In this document: positions 23,412-35,702 of the stretch, piece by piece
Layout: the number at the start of each line of letters is the position of its first letter
Position numbering within the stretch: the stretch's first letter is position 1
Source: Mya arenaria
Taxonomy: Eukaryota > Mollusca > Bivalvia > Myida > Myidae
DNA: 64,000 bases
Direction: 5' to 3'
Assembly (NCBI RefSeq): GCF_026914265.1
Contig: NC_069130.1
Span: 41,780,429 to 41,844,428, forward strand
Translations under genes and position numbers: made by a program
Notes under the pieces: generated by a model
The model's input: only the letters and a program-made list of their open reading frames with translations
Databases searched by the model: none
What the model was told of the DNA's origin: nothing

Positions 23412-23969
23412 CTTAAATATCTGATGTGTGCAAATATTGCGGTACACTCCTGGTTTCCCGACATTTATAATTGCAGTTTCCTGTTAGAGTGCGTTAACTT
23501 CGCCTTACAGACTAAACAACTTGTATCCATGTTCAAGTAACATGACAAGCTATTTTAAGCTTACCCTTTTCTAAGATGGTTATGTCGGTTATACATTGTC
23601 ACCGTATGACAAGCTTACTTGATTGATGACCTTAAGAAAACATCCGTTTACAATTCTAATGGGTATAAAAAGTGGTTAATTACTCTAGGTTTACTGTTTT
23701 AGGTATACATGAAATGTTATTCAAGGTATCTTGGCTAAATGAGTAATATAATGATGGGAAACAGAGCAATCAATTCTTAATTATGACGCGCAATTGCTGT
23801 TTAATATTCAGAGGTATCATGAAGGGGTTTGGGTGATGTTTTCTTCCATAGATTTAATAGTGCTCTCTTTATGTGCATTTACTTGCAAATCAATTATTCA
23901 AACATTACTTATTCTTTTGTTATAACAAAAGTAATGAAATTAATTAAGAACCTTTCAAAAAAAAAACTT
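23412..23969. other. AT-rich interval, no gene seen
   Basis: Nothing recognisable beyond AT-rich sequence; one short open frame without features. Confidence 0.4.
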
Positions 23970-23973
23970 TTAA

Positions 23974-24249
23974 AGCTGCACTCTCATAGATATACCATTT
24001 TTACAACTTCTTTTATTTTTTGTCTTGGAAAGAGCAAATATTTGCATAAATATCTGTAAGCCAATGATATAAGGTTGCTGACAAAAAATCAGATCTCAGA
24101 TTTTCATATTTTCGTTTGAAAATTAATGTTTTATGGCATAAAACATATGGTTATATAACTGGTTTGCATTGATTTCAACAAAAAATGACTCGTTCCAAGA
24201 CAAAAAATAAAAAAAGTTATCAAAACGTTCAATCTGTGAGAGTGCAGCT
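23974..24249. mobile_element. TTAA-type MITE, 276 bp (family B)
   Basis: Ends AGCTGCACTCTCA and TGAGAGTGCAGCT are perfect inverted repeats flanked by TTAA on both sides (23970-23973 and 24250-24253). It is the same family as 14228-14551 but better preserved. Confidence 0.9.
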
Positions 24250-24331
24250 TTAAACATAAATGTATATTAATTAAATCCTTTTATATTCAACTTGTACATA
24301 TATAGGTAGCCCTCACATTAATCCTTTGAAT

Positions 24332-24625
24332 ATCCGCCCGGTTAGCTCAATCGGTAGAGCGTTGGACTCTGAATCTGAACCCGGGTTCGATTCCCGGGCG
24401 GACCAGGTCACTTCTGTTGTTATTGGTTATGAAATGCTTTCTACGACCATTCGCACTGTACCACTGCCCCTGGCACGTACAGAAATTGTCAGTTCCTTGC
24501 AGAGGTGAAGGCACCTAGTACTGGTTCTGCCCAGGATAGGTGTGCGGTGGTTGAACTCTCACTCTGGGACCCTTCAATGTGCTCATGCCGGGACCCGGAG
24601 TATAAACTACTTACACCACCACCAC
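24332..24625 (+). mobile_element. tRNA-derived SINE, 294 bp, with perfect 13-bp target duplication
   Basis: TAATCCTTTGAAT is exactly repeated at 24319-24331 and 24626-24638. The head has tRNA-like A- and B-boxes (TTAGCTCAATCGGTAGAGC, GGTTCGATTCC). The body differs from the 16364 family, and the tail ends in CACCACCACCAC. The perfect flanks imply a recent insertion. Confidence 0.92.
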
Positions 24626-24638
24626 TAATCCTTTGAAT

Positions 24639-26751
24639 GCCAAAGTCACAAAATATAATTGAAGGTGATGGCTGCACAACCTCCTAATGGATTCTTTTTT
24701 CTAACTTAGGAGCCCAAGTCTTAAAAATTTGACAGCCTGGGTGAATGCTAATGTCACCCAAATTTCAGGCTTAATTGTGACATAAAATAAAAAAGTATGT
24801 TCTTAAAACTATAAAGATGTTGCAAAAAAGCTTAATGAAAATAGTGCATTGGCATTATTCAAGTTTTTTACATAATAATAGTATCATTATAAATTATTGA
24901 ATGACTGAAAAAAACATTCAACAATGATTTGAACTAATATAAACTAAAAGTGTAACAAATGTCAGTATTAAGAGTATTATTATTATAAATTTATTTCTAA
25001 GTATGTAACTTTTTTACATATTTACTAAACAATAAAGTTTTGACCTGCTCAAAGCTACATGCAAGTTAACTTATTAGCTGATGTTTGTTCTTTAAAATTA
25101 GTTGACTGTAACCTACATATGAGGTCAATTTCAGGGTTAATAATCCTATGGTATTTCTTACCAAGAAACTATTACGTATCTTAAAGTCACAGATAGGAAG
25201 TCATGAATATATAATATGTTGACACCAGATCACATCAAGCATATATGATTGGTCATTCTCGGAAAGAATCTGGAAAATGTAAAGAAATTGGATGCTGTTG
25301 TAAATTTTGCATATTTCACAAACAGGCATTTTTCAATCACAAAAAAAAATCACGTTGAGATTTGCTAATCTTAAAATATGTTTCGTATGTCTAAACAGGT
25401 ATTATTATATCAATATTTCTCAGCAAGCTTTTTCTCTTATTTGTTATATTGTATTCAACAAGCTGAATTATGTTTTTCCATGTATTTGAGCTACTGTTCA
25501 TGCCACTGTATGTGTAGGTAATTCCGGATTTAATTTTCGGACAAAACAAGGAACATAACGAGAAATAGTGTTGTAATATGAAAATCCCGCGAAACCGGCG
25601 ATGAATGACATCTAGAGTGGTCCCACAACTCTACACTACTGAATGTTGTTATTGTTGGGTTTATATAGGTTTGCCCGCGCACCTGTTTGTGGGATATTTG
25701 CCAAACGAGTATATATTTTGGTCCCCAAATCATGGCAAATGCTGCGGGCGCTACAATGAATGACACTCTGACTATTGGATATGATTTTATTTCTTTGGTC
25801 TTAAATTGTAATATATAGAAATTGGATAGCACGCGTGTCTTGAAGATCTTTAATATATGAATGATAATAATTTTGATTTGATTTTATATACCTTTAAGTC
25901 GCGGGGACATAGGGTTTTGCTCTAGGAACATCAGAATTTAGAAGCAATAGTGAGTAGAAGATCCAAGTGCAACACTCAGGCCACAATAATGCGGGTTTAG
26001 GGAATGTTTTTTAACATTTGGATATTCATTTTGTTTCCTAAACGCCACTAGTCGACTTATTTAACCAATGTTAAATATTTTCTTCAACTGTTACTCCATA
26101 ATATATAACACTGCATTGTTAAAATCCCCAACAAAAGTTACACATATTTTTTAAGCAAATACCTTACTTTTATTTCACTTTAAATGTGTTTCATGAAACA
26201 CAAATTCTAACACTAATTCAGATCGACTTCTGTCAACAAAGCATCGCCATTTTGAAACAATCTAGCAGGTGCTGTTATCTTTCCGCTCAATATACTTAGC
26301 ACTGGGATCTGTCCTTCTTGCTAGGAAAACAACAAGTGAGATATGGTCACGTAGAGTCGCCAAAACAAAAATTGTCAAAAGACTCTGAAGTGGCTGTTTA
26401 TATGGACTAGCAATACCCCAGCTCTTTTCAAAAAAGACACCTTGGTTATTGAGCTATTTTCCTAAGTTTTATCCAGACAACTTTAAATTTCCCAGTTCTA
26501 CCCTTTTAAGTCAAGGCAATCGAGTCACAAGTACCATATGTAACAGGCTAGTGATTTATGCAAAAAGTTACAAACTGTGAGTTTTGTCACACCATAATAA
26601 ATGCATTATGATGAAACATTCACAAAATAAATACTAGAAGACCTAATATATTATATTGATTATTTGGTATGATTATCAGTATTACCCAATTAAGTAAAAC
26701 TTGGAACTGCTTTTATTATTGCCTGCAATTAACCTAAGTACAATTTTGCAG
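24639..26751. other. Interval upstream of PUS3 exons, no gene assigned
   Basis: AT-rich with a slightly more GC-rich stretch at about 25540-25830, where a 100-codon minus-strand frame has no recognised domain. A small first exon of PUS3 carrying the start codon may be hidden here but could not be picked out. Confidence 0.35.
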
Positions 26752-27988
26752 GAGCTGATGTCGAGAATCCGTCAGCTTGAGACTCATGTGAAGGTGCTTT
26801 AGAGAGCCGTCAAAGAAGAGAACTCTGTAGCTCCACCTATGCCCCGCATGGCTATGAAGAGGAAAAAGAAGTTTCGTCCCATTGACTTCAACAAGTATAT
26901 CACCTTAAATCAAAATTACTTTGTATAAATAAATGTTCACTTTCAGTTTGTTTACAAAAATGTTCAGGTTGTTTTATTCTTGAACATTGAATGTTATATA
27001 TTTTTACGACTTCTTTCACAGGTACACCATACGTCATGTAGCACTGAAGGTCATGTACCTCGGCCACGACTACACAGGATATGCTGGCACAGAGGAAGCA
27101 GAGCACACCATTGAACGTGAACTGTTTGAGGCTTTTATAAAGTGCAAGCTTATTGAGTCCAAGTATGCACATTTTTCAGTTACTCTGACAAAAGTTTGAC
27201 ACAATTTGATAATGTATCATTACCCTAGTCATTCAGAAGGTGAAAATAATGATACTTTTAAAACGTGGTCTTTTTGAATTTGCATGTTAGCAATTAAATG
27301 ATTTTTTTACATTACAATTTGTTGTCATACGCTCATTATTAAGATGGCCCCGCTTTCTATTACAAGTGATGAAAGTTTATAACCGATTGGCTTCTTATGT
27401 CAAATTTTAATTGGTAATGAAAGCAATTTCTGTACTCTGAGGCTTTTTATAACTTGTTTAAATCACAAATAAAACGGTTTTTATATAAACACTGTAAGAC
27501 TACTAAGAGTCTAATTTTTCAGAGAGTCAGCATGTTACAGTCGGTGTGGTCGAACAGACAAGGGTGTTAGTGCATTTGGACAGGTAACTCATTGAATTAG
27601 ACCAATTTGAAATTTATTCCATAATATGACCAACTTGTAACTAACATGGAATAAACAAAGTGAACATTTCCAGACTTGGATTAGTGCTTGTTTTACTTAA
27701 TAACAATTGTCTTTAGCTTATATTCAAATAAATTACCTAATATTCCAACGAAATAACGTCACAACAAAAAATAACAGATTTAGGATATAAACTTGCTGTT
27801 CAATCCAAGGGAGAAAACCTCATATAATAAGCTTTGTACTTTTTCAAGCCAAGGGAGAGAGCCACATGTAATAAGCTTTGTACTTTATACAACATATTTA
27901 TTCAAAGTATATTTTTTTACGATTATATTTTTGCACTCTGCTGCATTAAAGATTAAATAAAAACAACTGATACAAAATTGATTTTTTA

Positions 27989-28480
27989 TGCCCCCGAAGG
28001 TGGGCATATTAAAATCGCACCGTCCGTCCGTCCGTCCGTCCAGCTCTGTAACTTTCCCTTGTATGGACAGATTTTAAAATAACTTGCCACATGTGTTCCA
28101 CATACCAAGACGACGTGTGGCGTGCAAGACTCGTGTCCCTACCTCAAAGGTCAAGATCACACTTAGTGTTTATTCACAATGGAGTGCTGCATATAAGGAC
28201 ATAGAGTATAGGTTGTCGTGTCAGGGCTGTTACTTTCCCTTGTATGGACAGATTTTAAAATCACTTGCTACATGTGTTCCACATACGAAGACGTGTCGTG
28301 TGCAAGACCCATGTCCCTACCTCTAAGGTGAAAGATACACTAAGTGTTTATTCACAAGGGAATTCTGAATATAAGGACATAACAGTGTAGGTTGTCAAGT
28401 ATGGGTGGTATTTTTTTATGTTCAGAGGCAATTTAAAATAACTTGCCATATGTATTTGACACGTAAAGGCAAGATCAACA
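27989..28480. mobile_element. Helitron-like 'pearl'-type repeat in a PUS3 intron
   Basis: Starts after an A with TGCCCCCGAAGGTGGGCA (short hairpin), then a (CCGT)n run, then two diverged copies of a core of about 185 bp (each with CCCTTGTATGGACAGATTTTAA and CATGTGTTCCACATAC). The right end is not certain. It occupies the intron where a PUS3 exon is expected. Confidence 0.6.
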
Positions 28481-30184
28481 TTTCATGTACTGACCTTGTT
28501 CGTAGGTCAATGTCACATACTGTGACAGCTCTTGTCTTCAGAAAGAATTTGACTAAATGCAACAATATATTAAGTAATTGGCACAGGTTATATAGAGGGC
28601 AGGGAATTGCAGAAAATAAATAGGATGCTAAGGGTGTAAAGAACACATGTAACATTTTTATATTGGTTAAATCTTATTAATTGAACTATAACAGGTGACA
28701 AGACCACGGAGATAAGGTACTGCCACGTGCTGAACAGGAACCTGCCACGGGACATCAGGGTGCTGGCCTGGGCGCCTATAGACCCAGACTTCAGTGCGAG
28801 GTAAGGGGGATGGAGTTGAAATTGATACAAAATCAGAATTGATCATTGGAAATAGTCGTTCAAACCCTTTCGATCAATTTTCCATATGCAATTGAAATTA
28901 AAACTTCATAAAGAGGATTAAACTTCATGGTACAAAACAATAACAAGCTGCTGTTTGATGTTTACTACTAATGGTAAAAACATGAATGCAAAATCTTCTG
29001 CTGTGTTTTGTTTGTAAAGAAGTATATATTCAAGACCAGTAATATTTTAGCTTAATACCAAATTATTAATACAGTTGTTGTACACTATTTTGCTTTTTCT
29101 AAAGGAATACGCCACATATGATGATAGATTCAGAGATTTTGCAATCGATTATTGACAACACTTGATCATCATTTTATCCCTAGCAGTAACACTTATGGCT
29201 TTAAGTTATAACTTGGATGAAATCCATGCTCTGTAGGTGGAAGCACTACCGTAGTGCTTTAAAAACCTAATAGCAAGCCCATATAACAGCGGATCTGTGG
29301 CAGACTCTTGACTGTCATCTACTGCCTCATAAATGACAATGCTACCCGTTTTTAGGTAGGGAAATTACAGGGTCACATCGCTGGTGCATGTTAGGAAAAG
29401 GGTAGCTCTTACCTGGGTTTCATTCTGTTGATGCACTTTTTCTGCAACCTAACAAAGACTGATTCCCTTAATTTGGCAAAGACCAATGGTGTTGTAAATA
29501 AACATTGTACAGTCCACCCAGTATGAATGCTGCTATATATGGTATACCTAGTCACATGAAGGTGTTGTCACATAGCATTGGTGTCTTTAATGATGTGGAA
29601 CACTCTAATAATGTCAATAAATCTGAAGTTTTAACATATATTTTGATAATACATTGAAAACAGGCAAGGTCTGAGCAGTTCACATGTTTGTAGTACATTG
29701 ATGAACGGGGAAAGAGGATTCCTATGGTATACCCTCAACCAATGGTATCATTTCAGGTTCAGCTGCAGGAGAAGAACGTACAAGTATTTCTTCCCCAAAG
29801 GAGACCTTAATATACTGGTAAGTAATAAACCTGGGGCGGTATTCATAAAACATCTCAAGTCATTTCTTAATTTGAGTCAATTTTCAAAACGTTCATAGTC
29901 AAATTAAAAGAATTAAGTGTTCTTTTACATAAAACTATGTATCTTGAATTAAAGCAATGAAAATGAAATATGTCAGATTGTATTAAGTTATTAAATGATA
30001 ATTGACTTAAGATGCTTTATAAAGATCAGCCCTGGACATTATATATAGTATATATGCATATACCGTATAGTTTTTTTGTGTCTTGACTGTATTTTTGTCA
30101 TATTTTAAAATGACTTTGCACATGTGTTCGGAAGATAAAGACGATGTGTTGATTGTAAGACCCGCATCCCTACCTCAAAGATAA

Positions 30185-30480
30185 AGCATGTCCGGTTAGC
30201 CATTGGTCAGTACACTCCCTTCTGACCTAGGCAATCTGGGTTGGTTTAACAGCATGTCCGGTTAGCCATTGGTCAGTACACTCCCTTCTGACCTAGGCAA
30301 TCTGGGTTGGTTTAACAGCATGTGAGTTTGATGTGTGGTTACCATGGTTACCAACCAAGTGGGTTTTCTCCAAGTACTCTGTTTTACCCCTCAACAAGAC
30401 CACATACTCGCACAACTTTGTGCCAACAAGAGTGATTAATTTTATGTTGTAATAACTTGTAAGCTCTTGTTTAAGGCAAA
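30185..30480 (+). mobile_element. SINE of the 16364 family with duplicated head
   Basis: Matches the 16364-16596 SINE (GTCCGGTTAGC start, GTGGGTTTTCTCC, GTGCCAACAAGAGTGATTAAT, ATGTTGTAATAACTTGT) but more diverged. Its first 66 bp are exactly duplicated in tandem (30185-30250 and 30251-30316). Confidence 0.8.
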
Positions 30481-31360
30481 AATGCTTAAAATATTTTTTG
30501 GGTAGCAAACTCCAAAGGAAACTAAGAAGATGCACTTCTACTCCCAAATAAGATGTACCATACTTAATTCAATTGTTTTAATTTACCAAAAAGGAAGTAT
30601 ATACATGATTGTATACAACACCATGTTTCTTATGAAGGATAGCATGTTTAATTTGAAAGAAAGGTGCAGAAAACACTGTATATCTACCTTATGAAATGAT
30701 AGTTGATCATTGTAAATCTATTGGACTCACCAGTCATTTAATATTTGTGTGTTTTCATCTTTTAAATACACAGTTACAATCTTGTTACCGGTAATATATT
30801 TTCCACAAATGCATTATATAGTAAGCAGCAAGGTTTATTACTCAAAATTTGTTTGTTATATGTTTATGTATTGAATTTAAATACGAGTGTGACTTTAAAA
30901 AATGTTTGATTTTCATGAAATATTGATTTGGAGAAAAACATCATCTGAAGACTTAAAATTTCCTGATTTTATGATTTTTTTAATTCAACACAGCTCATGG
31001 AAGAAGCCGGCAAAAAATTGATTGGCGAATATGACTTCCGCAACTTCAGCAAGTTCAATGTTAAAAATGGCATTACAAACTATGTTCGAAAAATCATGGA
31101 GGTTGAAGTCAAGACTCTAGATGAGACCGATGACGGATTCACAATGTACGAACTCACGATCGTCGGGAGGGCATTCCTGTGGCATCAGATTCGCAGCATC
31201 TTCTCTGTGCTGTTCCTTGTTGGCAAAGGGAAAGAATCGGTTGAAGTATGTATTTGGTTTTGTCTAGTTATCTCCCTTGCATTGTGTTTAGTTAATAGAA
31301 AACATCTTAAAATTTGCTAATTGATGCAAGCACACAAAGTAAGGTCAATACAAGTAATTA

Positions 31361-32275
31361 TGTCACCCCCTTTCATGGGGAGACATATTGTTTTGGCCCT
31401 GTCCGTCGATCAGTCCGTCAGTCAGTCTGAACGTCACACTTCGTTTCTGCTCAATAATGATGGAACGCTTAGACCCAGGAATTTGGTATGCTAGTAGTTG
31501 GTCATGACTAGTATTGATTTTTGGTTCACTAGGTCAAAGGTCAAGGTCACCATGACCTTGAGGTGAAGAATTGGTTTCCGCTCAAATACTTAAGACCCTT
31601 TGGGTCCAGGAACTTCATACTTGGAATGCTAGTTGTTCATGACTAGAAGATGACCCCTATTAATTTTGAGATCAAAAGGTCAAAGGTCAAGGTTACCTTC
31701 AGGTAAAAAACAAAATGTTGGCAATGACCTTAAGTTAAAAATGGTTTCTGCTCAATAACTTTAGAACGCTTTTTCCCAGAAACTTAATACTTGGTATACT
31801 AGTTAGTCATGACTAGTATGTGACTCCTATTGATTTTGAGATTAGTAGGTCAAAGGTCAAGGTTGCCGTGACCTTGAGGTGAAGTAACATTTACCGCTTA
31901 GTAACAGAAGAACACTTGCACCCAAGAACTTAATACTTGGTATGCAAGTTGGTCATGTAGATGATCCCTAATGATTTTGTAATCAGTAGGTCAAAGGTCA
32001 AGGTCACAATAACCTTGAGCTGAAAATGGTTTCCGATCAATAATTGAATAACACTTGCGCCAAGAAACTTAATACAATGCAAACTTTGTTGACATTTTCC
32101 AAGATTAATCAACAACACTTTTTTCTCTTCACTATTCAATACAGGTGAATAAGCCAAACTTCACTGTTAGTTCGTCTCCAGTCCAAAATTACTTATTTCA
32201 CGTCCATCATTCATTTTTTCTCAGCTACGACCACACAATAGGGGAGACAAGGACTTTCAAAAGAGCAATCTCTAG
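31361..32275 (+). mobile_element. Helitron-like tandem-core element in a PUS3 intron
   Basis: Begins after an A with TGTCACCCCCTTTCATGGGG, then a (GTCC/GTCA)n stretch, four or five diverged cores of about 145-170 bp, and ends CTAG followed by T. A-to-T target and CTAG end are Helitron traits; the tandem core with a tetranucleotide run is the pattern of bivalve pearl elements. Four perfect AGGTCA-A-AGGTCA sites lie inside (31531, 31677, 31847 and 31988). Confidence 0.6.
31531..31558. promoter_or_regulatory. DR1 plus ERE-like nuclear-receptor motifs
   Basis: AGGTCAAAGGTCA (31531-31543) is a perfect DR1, directly followed by AGGTCA-CCA-TGACCT (31544-31558), a perfect IR3 estrogen-response-type palindrome. 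The motifs are seen in sequence; receptor binding is inferred. Confidence 0.5.
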
Positions 32276-33587
32276 TTTTAATAATTGCAATTCAATACTA
32301 GTAATTCTCCTCTAATGTTCATAGTTTATGCTTTTTTAAATGAAGGGAGAAATGTAATTTTACAAATCAATGGATGCAACAAGTTTGCCATATAGCAATT
32401 ACCATCGCAAAGTTTAGGTGTATTAAACCGTTTTTGCTTTAAATAATGGAATTCTCACAAAATGTTTTATACTTGTTGCAATTGAGACACTAATTTTTGC
32501 TTCAAAATAATTTCGGATTTTTGATGTAAATTTTTATCAAACAAAGAAAAAACTAAAATCGAAACCGAAAAATAAATTAGAAATATTGGTATTTTTTTTT
32601 ATAAATGATGTTCAGATTAATAGTGATTATATGTTATCAGATTTATACAATAGCAATCCATGTACTAATTTTTCAGGTGGTTGATGAACTTCTGAACATT
32701 GAGAAAAATCCGCGTAAGCCGCAATATAACATGTCATCTGACGCGCCTTTGTGCTTGTATGACGCTGACTTTGGAGGAGAATTTGAGTGGATTTACGAAG
32801 CTGGTAAGTTAATATAACACAGATCTTATTTCACCTTATTAGTAACTTATACGGTTTATAGAATGTTTTGCAGGATACAGGATTCTCATTTTGACATTTT
32901 TTGCATGCCCACATTTAAATGAAAAAAGGTTAAGGTATTGTCATGGTCTGGGTGTCGTTGTTGGCATTCTCAGAGTATGATAACTTTTGACTTGGCAATA
33001 ACCAAAAATACTGTTCAAGATATCATTCAAAGGAAACTTGGTACACATGTTGCCAGAGTCAAAGCACTTGTGAGTTACACTTAAACAAGGCCCATAACTC
33101 TGGCTTGAGGAGTACAATCGTTTTTTGACATACTTTAATTGCAGTTTTGTTCTTGTACAATAACATCGTAATTCTTAACTGTGATTATGTTATGTGTATG
33201 TTTGGTTATTTGGTGTTTTTGCTTTTGGCGATATTTATTACCGATAACAACTAAACACTTTCGGATGTATATATGAACCCAAAGAAGAAAATTGGCGGTA
33301 ATTAACCAAATGCAAATAACGAGAGGAAGAAACAGCGGGCTGTTTGAATCAATGATTGATTATGAAGAAATATAATTAATTGTCAACGATTTCAGACCAA
33401 ACCAATCAATGATTGATCGATCATCAGAACATCACTATTTATGAGTCAAGCATTCTTATTACTATAAGAAAATTAAAAAGTCTTTGAGTCCCAAAGCAGA
33501 GGTGAAAGTCCAATAAAGGATTTTAGTCAAAATGCATAAAATCTTATATCTGTATATAAAAGTCGAGAATGGAGACAAATGATTTTT

Positions 33588-35702
33588 AGCTCTACTGGCC
33601 TAAGGCCAGAAGAGCTTATGCGATGGTAATGTGTACGTAGTATGTGAGTCCGTCTGTCCGTGCGTCTGTAGACAATTTCTTGTTAACGCGATACAGTCTT
33701 CAGTTTTGATTGTATCTGGATGAAAGTTGTACAGTATTTAGATATCAATAAGAGCTCGGTTCCTTACCAGCCATATCCTGCCCATGCATGCCTAGATTAT
33801 GGGCCTTGAAAGTTTTAAAGAAATTCTCCTTTTTAGTTAACCTATTTTAAGCCAGGTCTGCATGAGTGAATTCTATTTTTAGCCAAGTTTACAAGTTCTG
33901 TACTGGTTCACAGGTTTGGTATACTTAAATTTGGAATGTTTGAAAATCTTTTTGTCTGAACCAGCTTTGCAAACCCTTGCTATTTTGATTATGGCATCAC
34001 AAGGCTCAAAATATGCCCCTGGGGCCAAAGCTGGCCCCACCCCTTTTGACCTTCTTTTTTATTCTTAAAGCTTCAGCAATGATATTTAGACCATGTCTAC
34101 AGTTTTGCAAATTAGCATCAATGTTGTCCTCTGATGCCCTTGACTTTGACCTTTTGACCAACATTTTTATGTCTCCCCCTCTCTGGGGGAGACATATTGT
34201 TTTTGCCCTGTCCGTCAGTCCGGTAGTCCGTCAGTCCGTCCGTACGTCACACTTCGTTTCCGATCGATAACTGGAAAACCGCATGACCTAGGATCACCAA
34301 ACTTGGTAGGGAGGTTGGTCGTGAGGTGTAGAGGATCCCTATTGTTTTTGGGGTCACTAGGTCAAAGGTCAAGGTCGCGGCGACCCCCAATATAAAAAAC
34401 ATTTCTGCTCAAAATCTTGAGAACGGTTTGACCTAGGTTCACCAAACTTGGTAGGGAGGTTGGTCATGAGGTGTAGAAGATCCCTATTGTTTTTGGGGTC
34501 ACTAGGTCAAAGGTCAAGGTCGCGGCGACCCCCAATGTAAAAAACATTTCCGCTCAATATCTTGAGAATGGTTTGACCTAGGTTCACCAAACTTGGTAGG
34601 GAGGTTGATCATGAGGTTTAGAAAACTCCTATATTTTGGGGGGTCACAAGGTCAAAGGTCAACGTCGCTGTGACCTCTAATGTAAAAAAATATTTCCGTG
34701 CAATATCAGGAGAATGCTTTGATCTAGGTTCACCAAACTTTGAAGTGAGGTTGGTCATGATGTCTAGATGATCCCAATTGTTTTGGGGGTAACAAGGTCA
34801 ATAGTCAAGGTCGTGGTGACCTTCCATGTAAAAATCATTTGCGTGTAATATCTTTCACATATGTTTACCAAAAATTGTAGAGATGTTACTCGGGTGTACA
34901 AGACCCGCATTGTTTTTGAGGTCACTATGTCAGAGGTGAAGGTCACAGACACCTGAACATAAGAAAAGGTTTCCGATCAATAAGTGGAGTTCCTATTGCC
35001 TTTGAGTCTTGAACTTTTGCATGCTGGTAGGTCTTCTTGGGCAGATGATCCGTATTGATTTTGGGGTCACTGGGTCCAAAAAGAGAGTGATGATGAAAAA
35101 CGGTTTCCAATCAATAACTTAAGTTCTGCTTTACCTGGAGTCTCCAAACTTTGCATGCTTGTAAGGGTCATGCAGTAGTTGGGGTCACTGGGTCAAAGGT
35201 CAAGTCCACAAGGGCTTGAAGATGAAAACCGTTTCCGATCAATAACTGGCGTCTCATTTCAACTTTCGTGCATTTTGTTTATTTTGTTTTTTGTCCATAA
35301 AAGACCTGCCGTTTTTTTCCCTGAGAAACAGCAGCACTTGAAGGCCTTTGCATTTTTATGGTAAGTGTCTGTTTACTAAGCCTTCGGGGGAGACATGCGC
35401 TTTTCTCAAAAGCCCATTCTAGTTTAATTTTAGAACTACAGAAATTTTTACCATGAGTACAGTTTTGAAAGCATTTTTTTGTCAGATGAACTTTACTTGG
35501 CACATATTAAAATAGTTCATGCGACTAATCTGCTTACAATACTTTCTGGGCTCAGATGTTGAACGTGCAACGTTTTCAGGTAACCCAAACACGAAACTTG
35601 AACTATAATTATGTCTGTTGCCTTTTACCCATACATACATGCTCTGAATAAAAATGACCACAAAGCCATGCCAGTAGAGCATAGGCCCTTATGGGCCTCT
35701 TG
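33588..35702. mobile_element. Composite repeat with hairpin ends, host to a nested element
   Basis: The left end AGCTCTACTGGCCT-AAGGCCAGAAGAGCT is a near-perfect palindrome. The right end (GCCAGTAGAGCATAGGCCC then TTATGGGCCTCTTG) carries the inverted GCTCTACTGGC. The interior is interrupted at 34170-35422 by a Helitron-like element. No coding sequence was seen. Family name uncertain. Confidence 0.6.
34170..35422 (+). mobile_element. Helitron-like tandem-core element nested in another repeat
   Basis: Starts after A with TGTCTCCCCC and a short hairpin, has a (GTCC)n stretch and about seven diverged cores of about 145 bp. It ends with hairpin GCTTTT-CTC-AAAAGC, ten bases, then CTAG before T. 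DR1-type motifs lie at 34359, 34504, 34649 and (GGGTCA form) 35190. The A/T flanks, 3' hairpin and CTAG fit Helitrons; the 5' TG instead of TC does not. Confidence 0.65.

Noticed and set aside
24332-24405. Possible tRNA gene (anticodon loop CTCTGAA)
   Set aside because: Acceptor-stem pairing is imperfect, and the segment continues into a SINE body bounded by a perfect target duplication, so it is a SINE head.
25530-25832. 100-codon minus-strand frame
   Set aside because: No recognised domain or splice context; could be chance in a slightly GC-richer patch.
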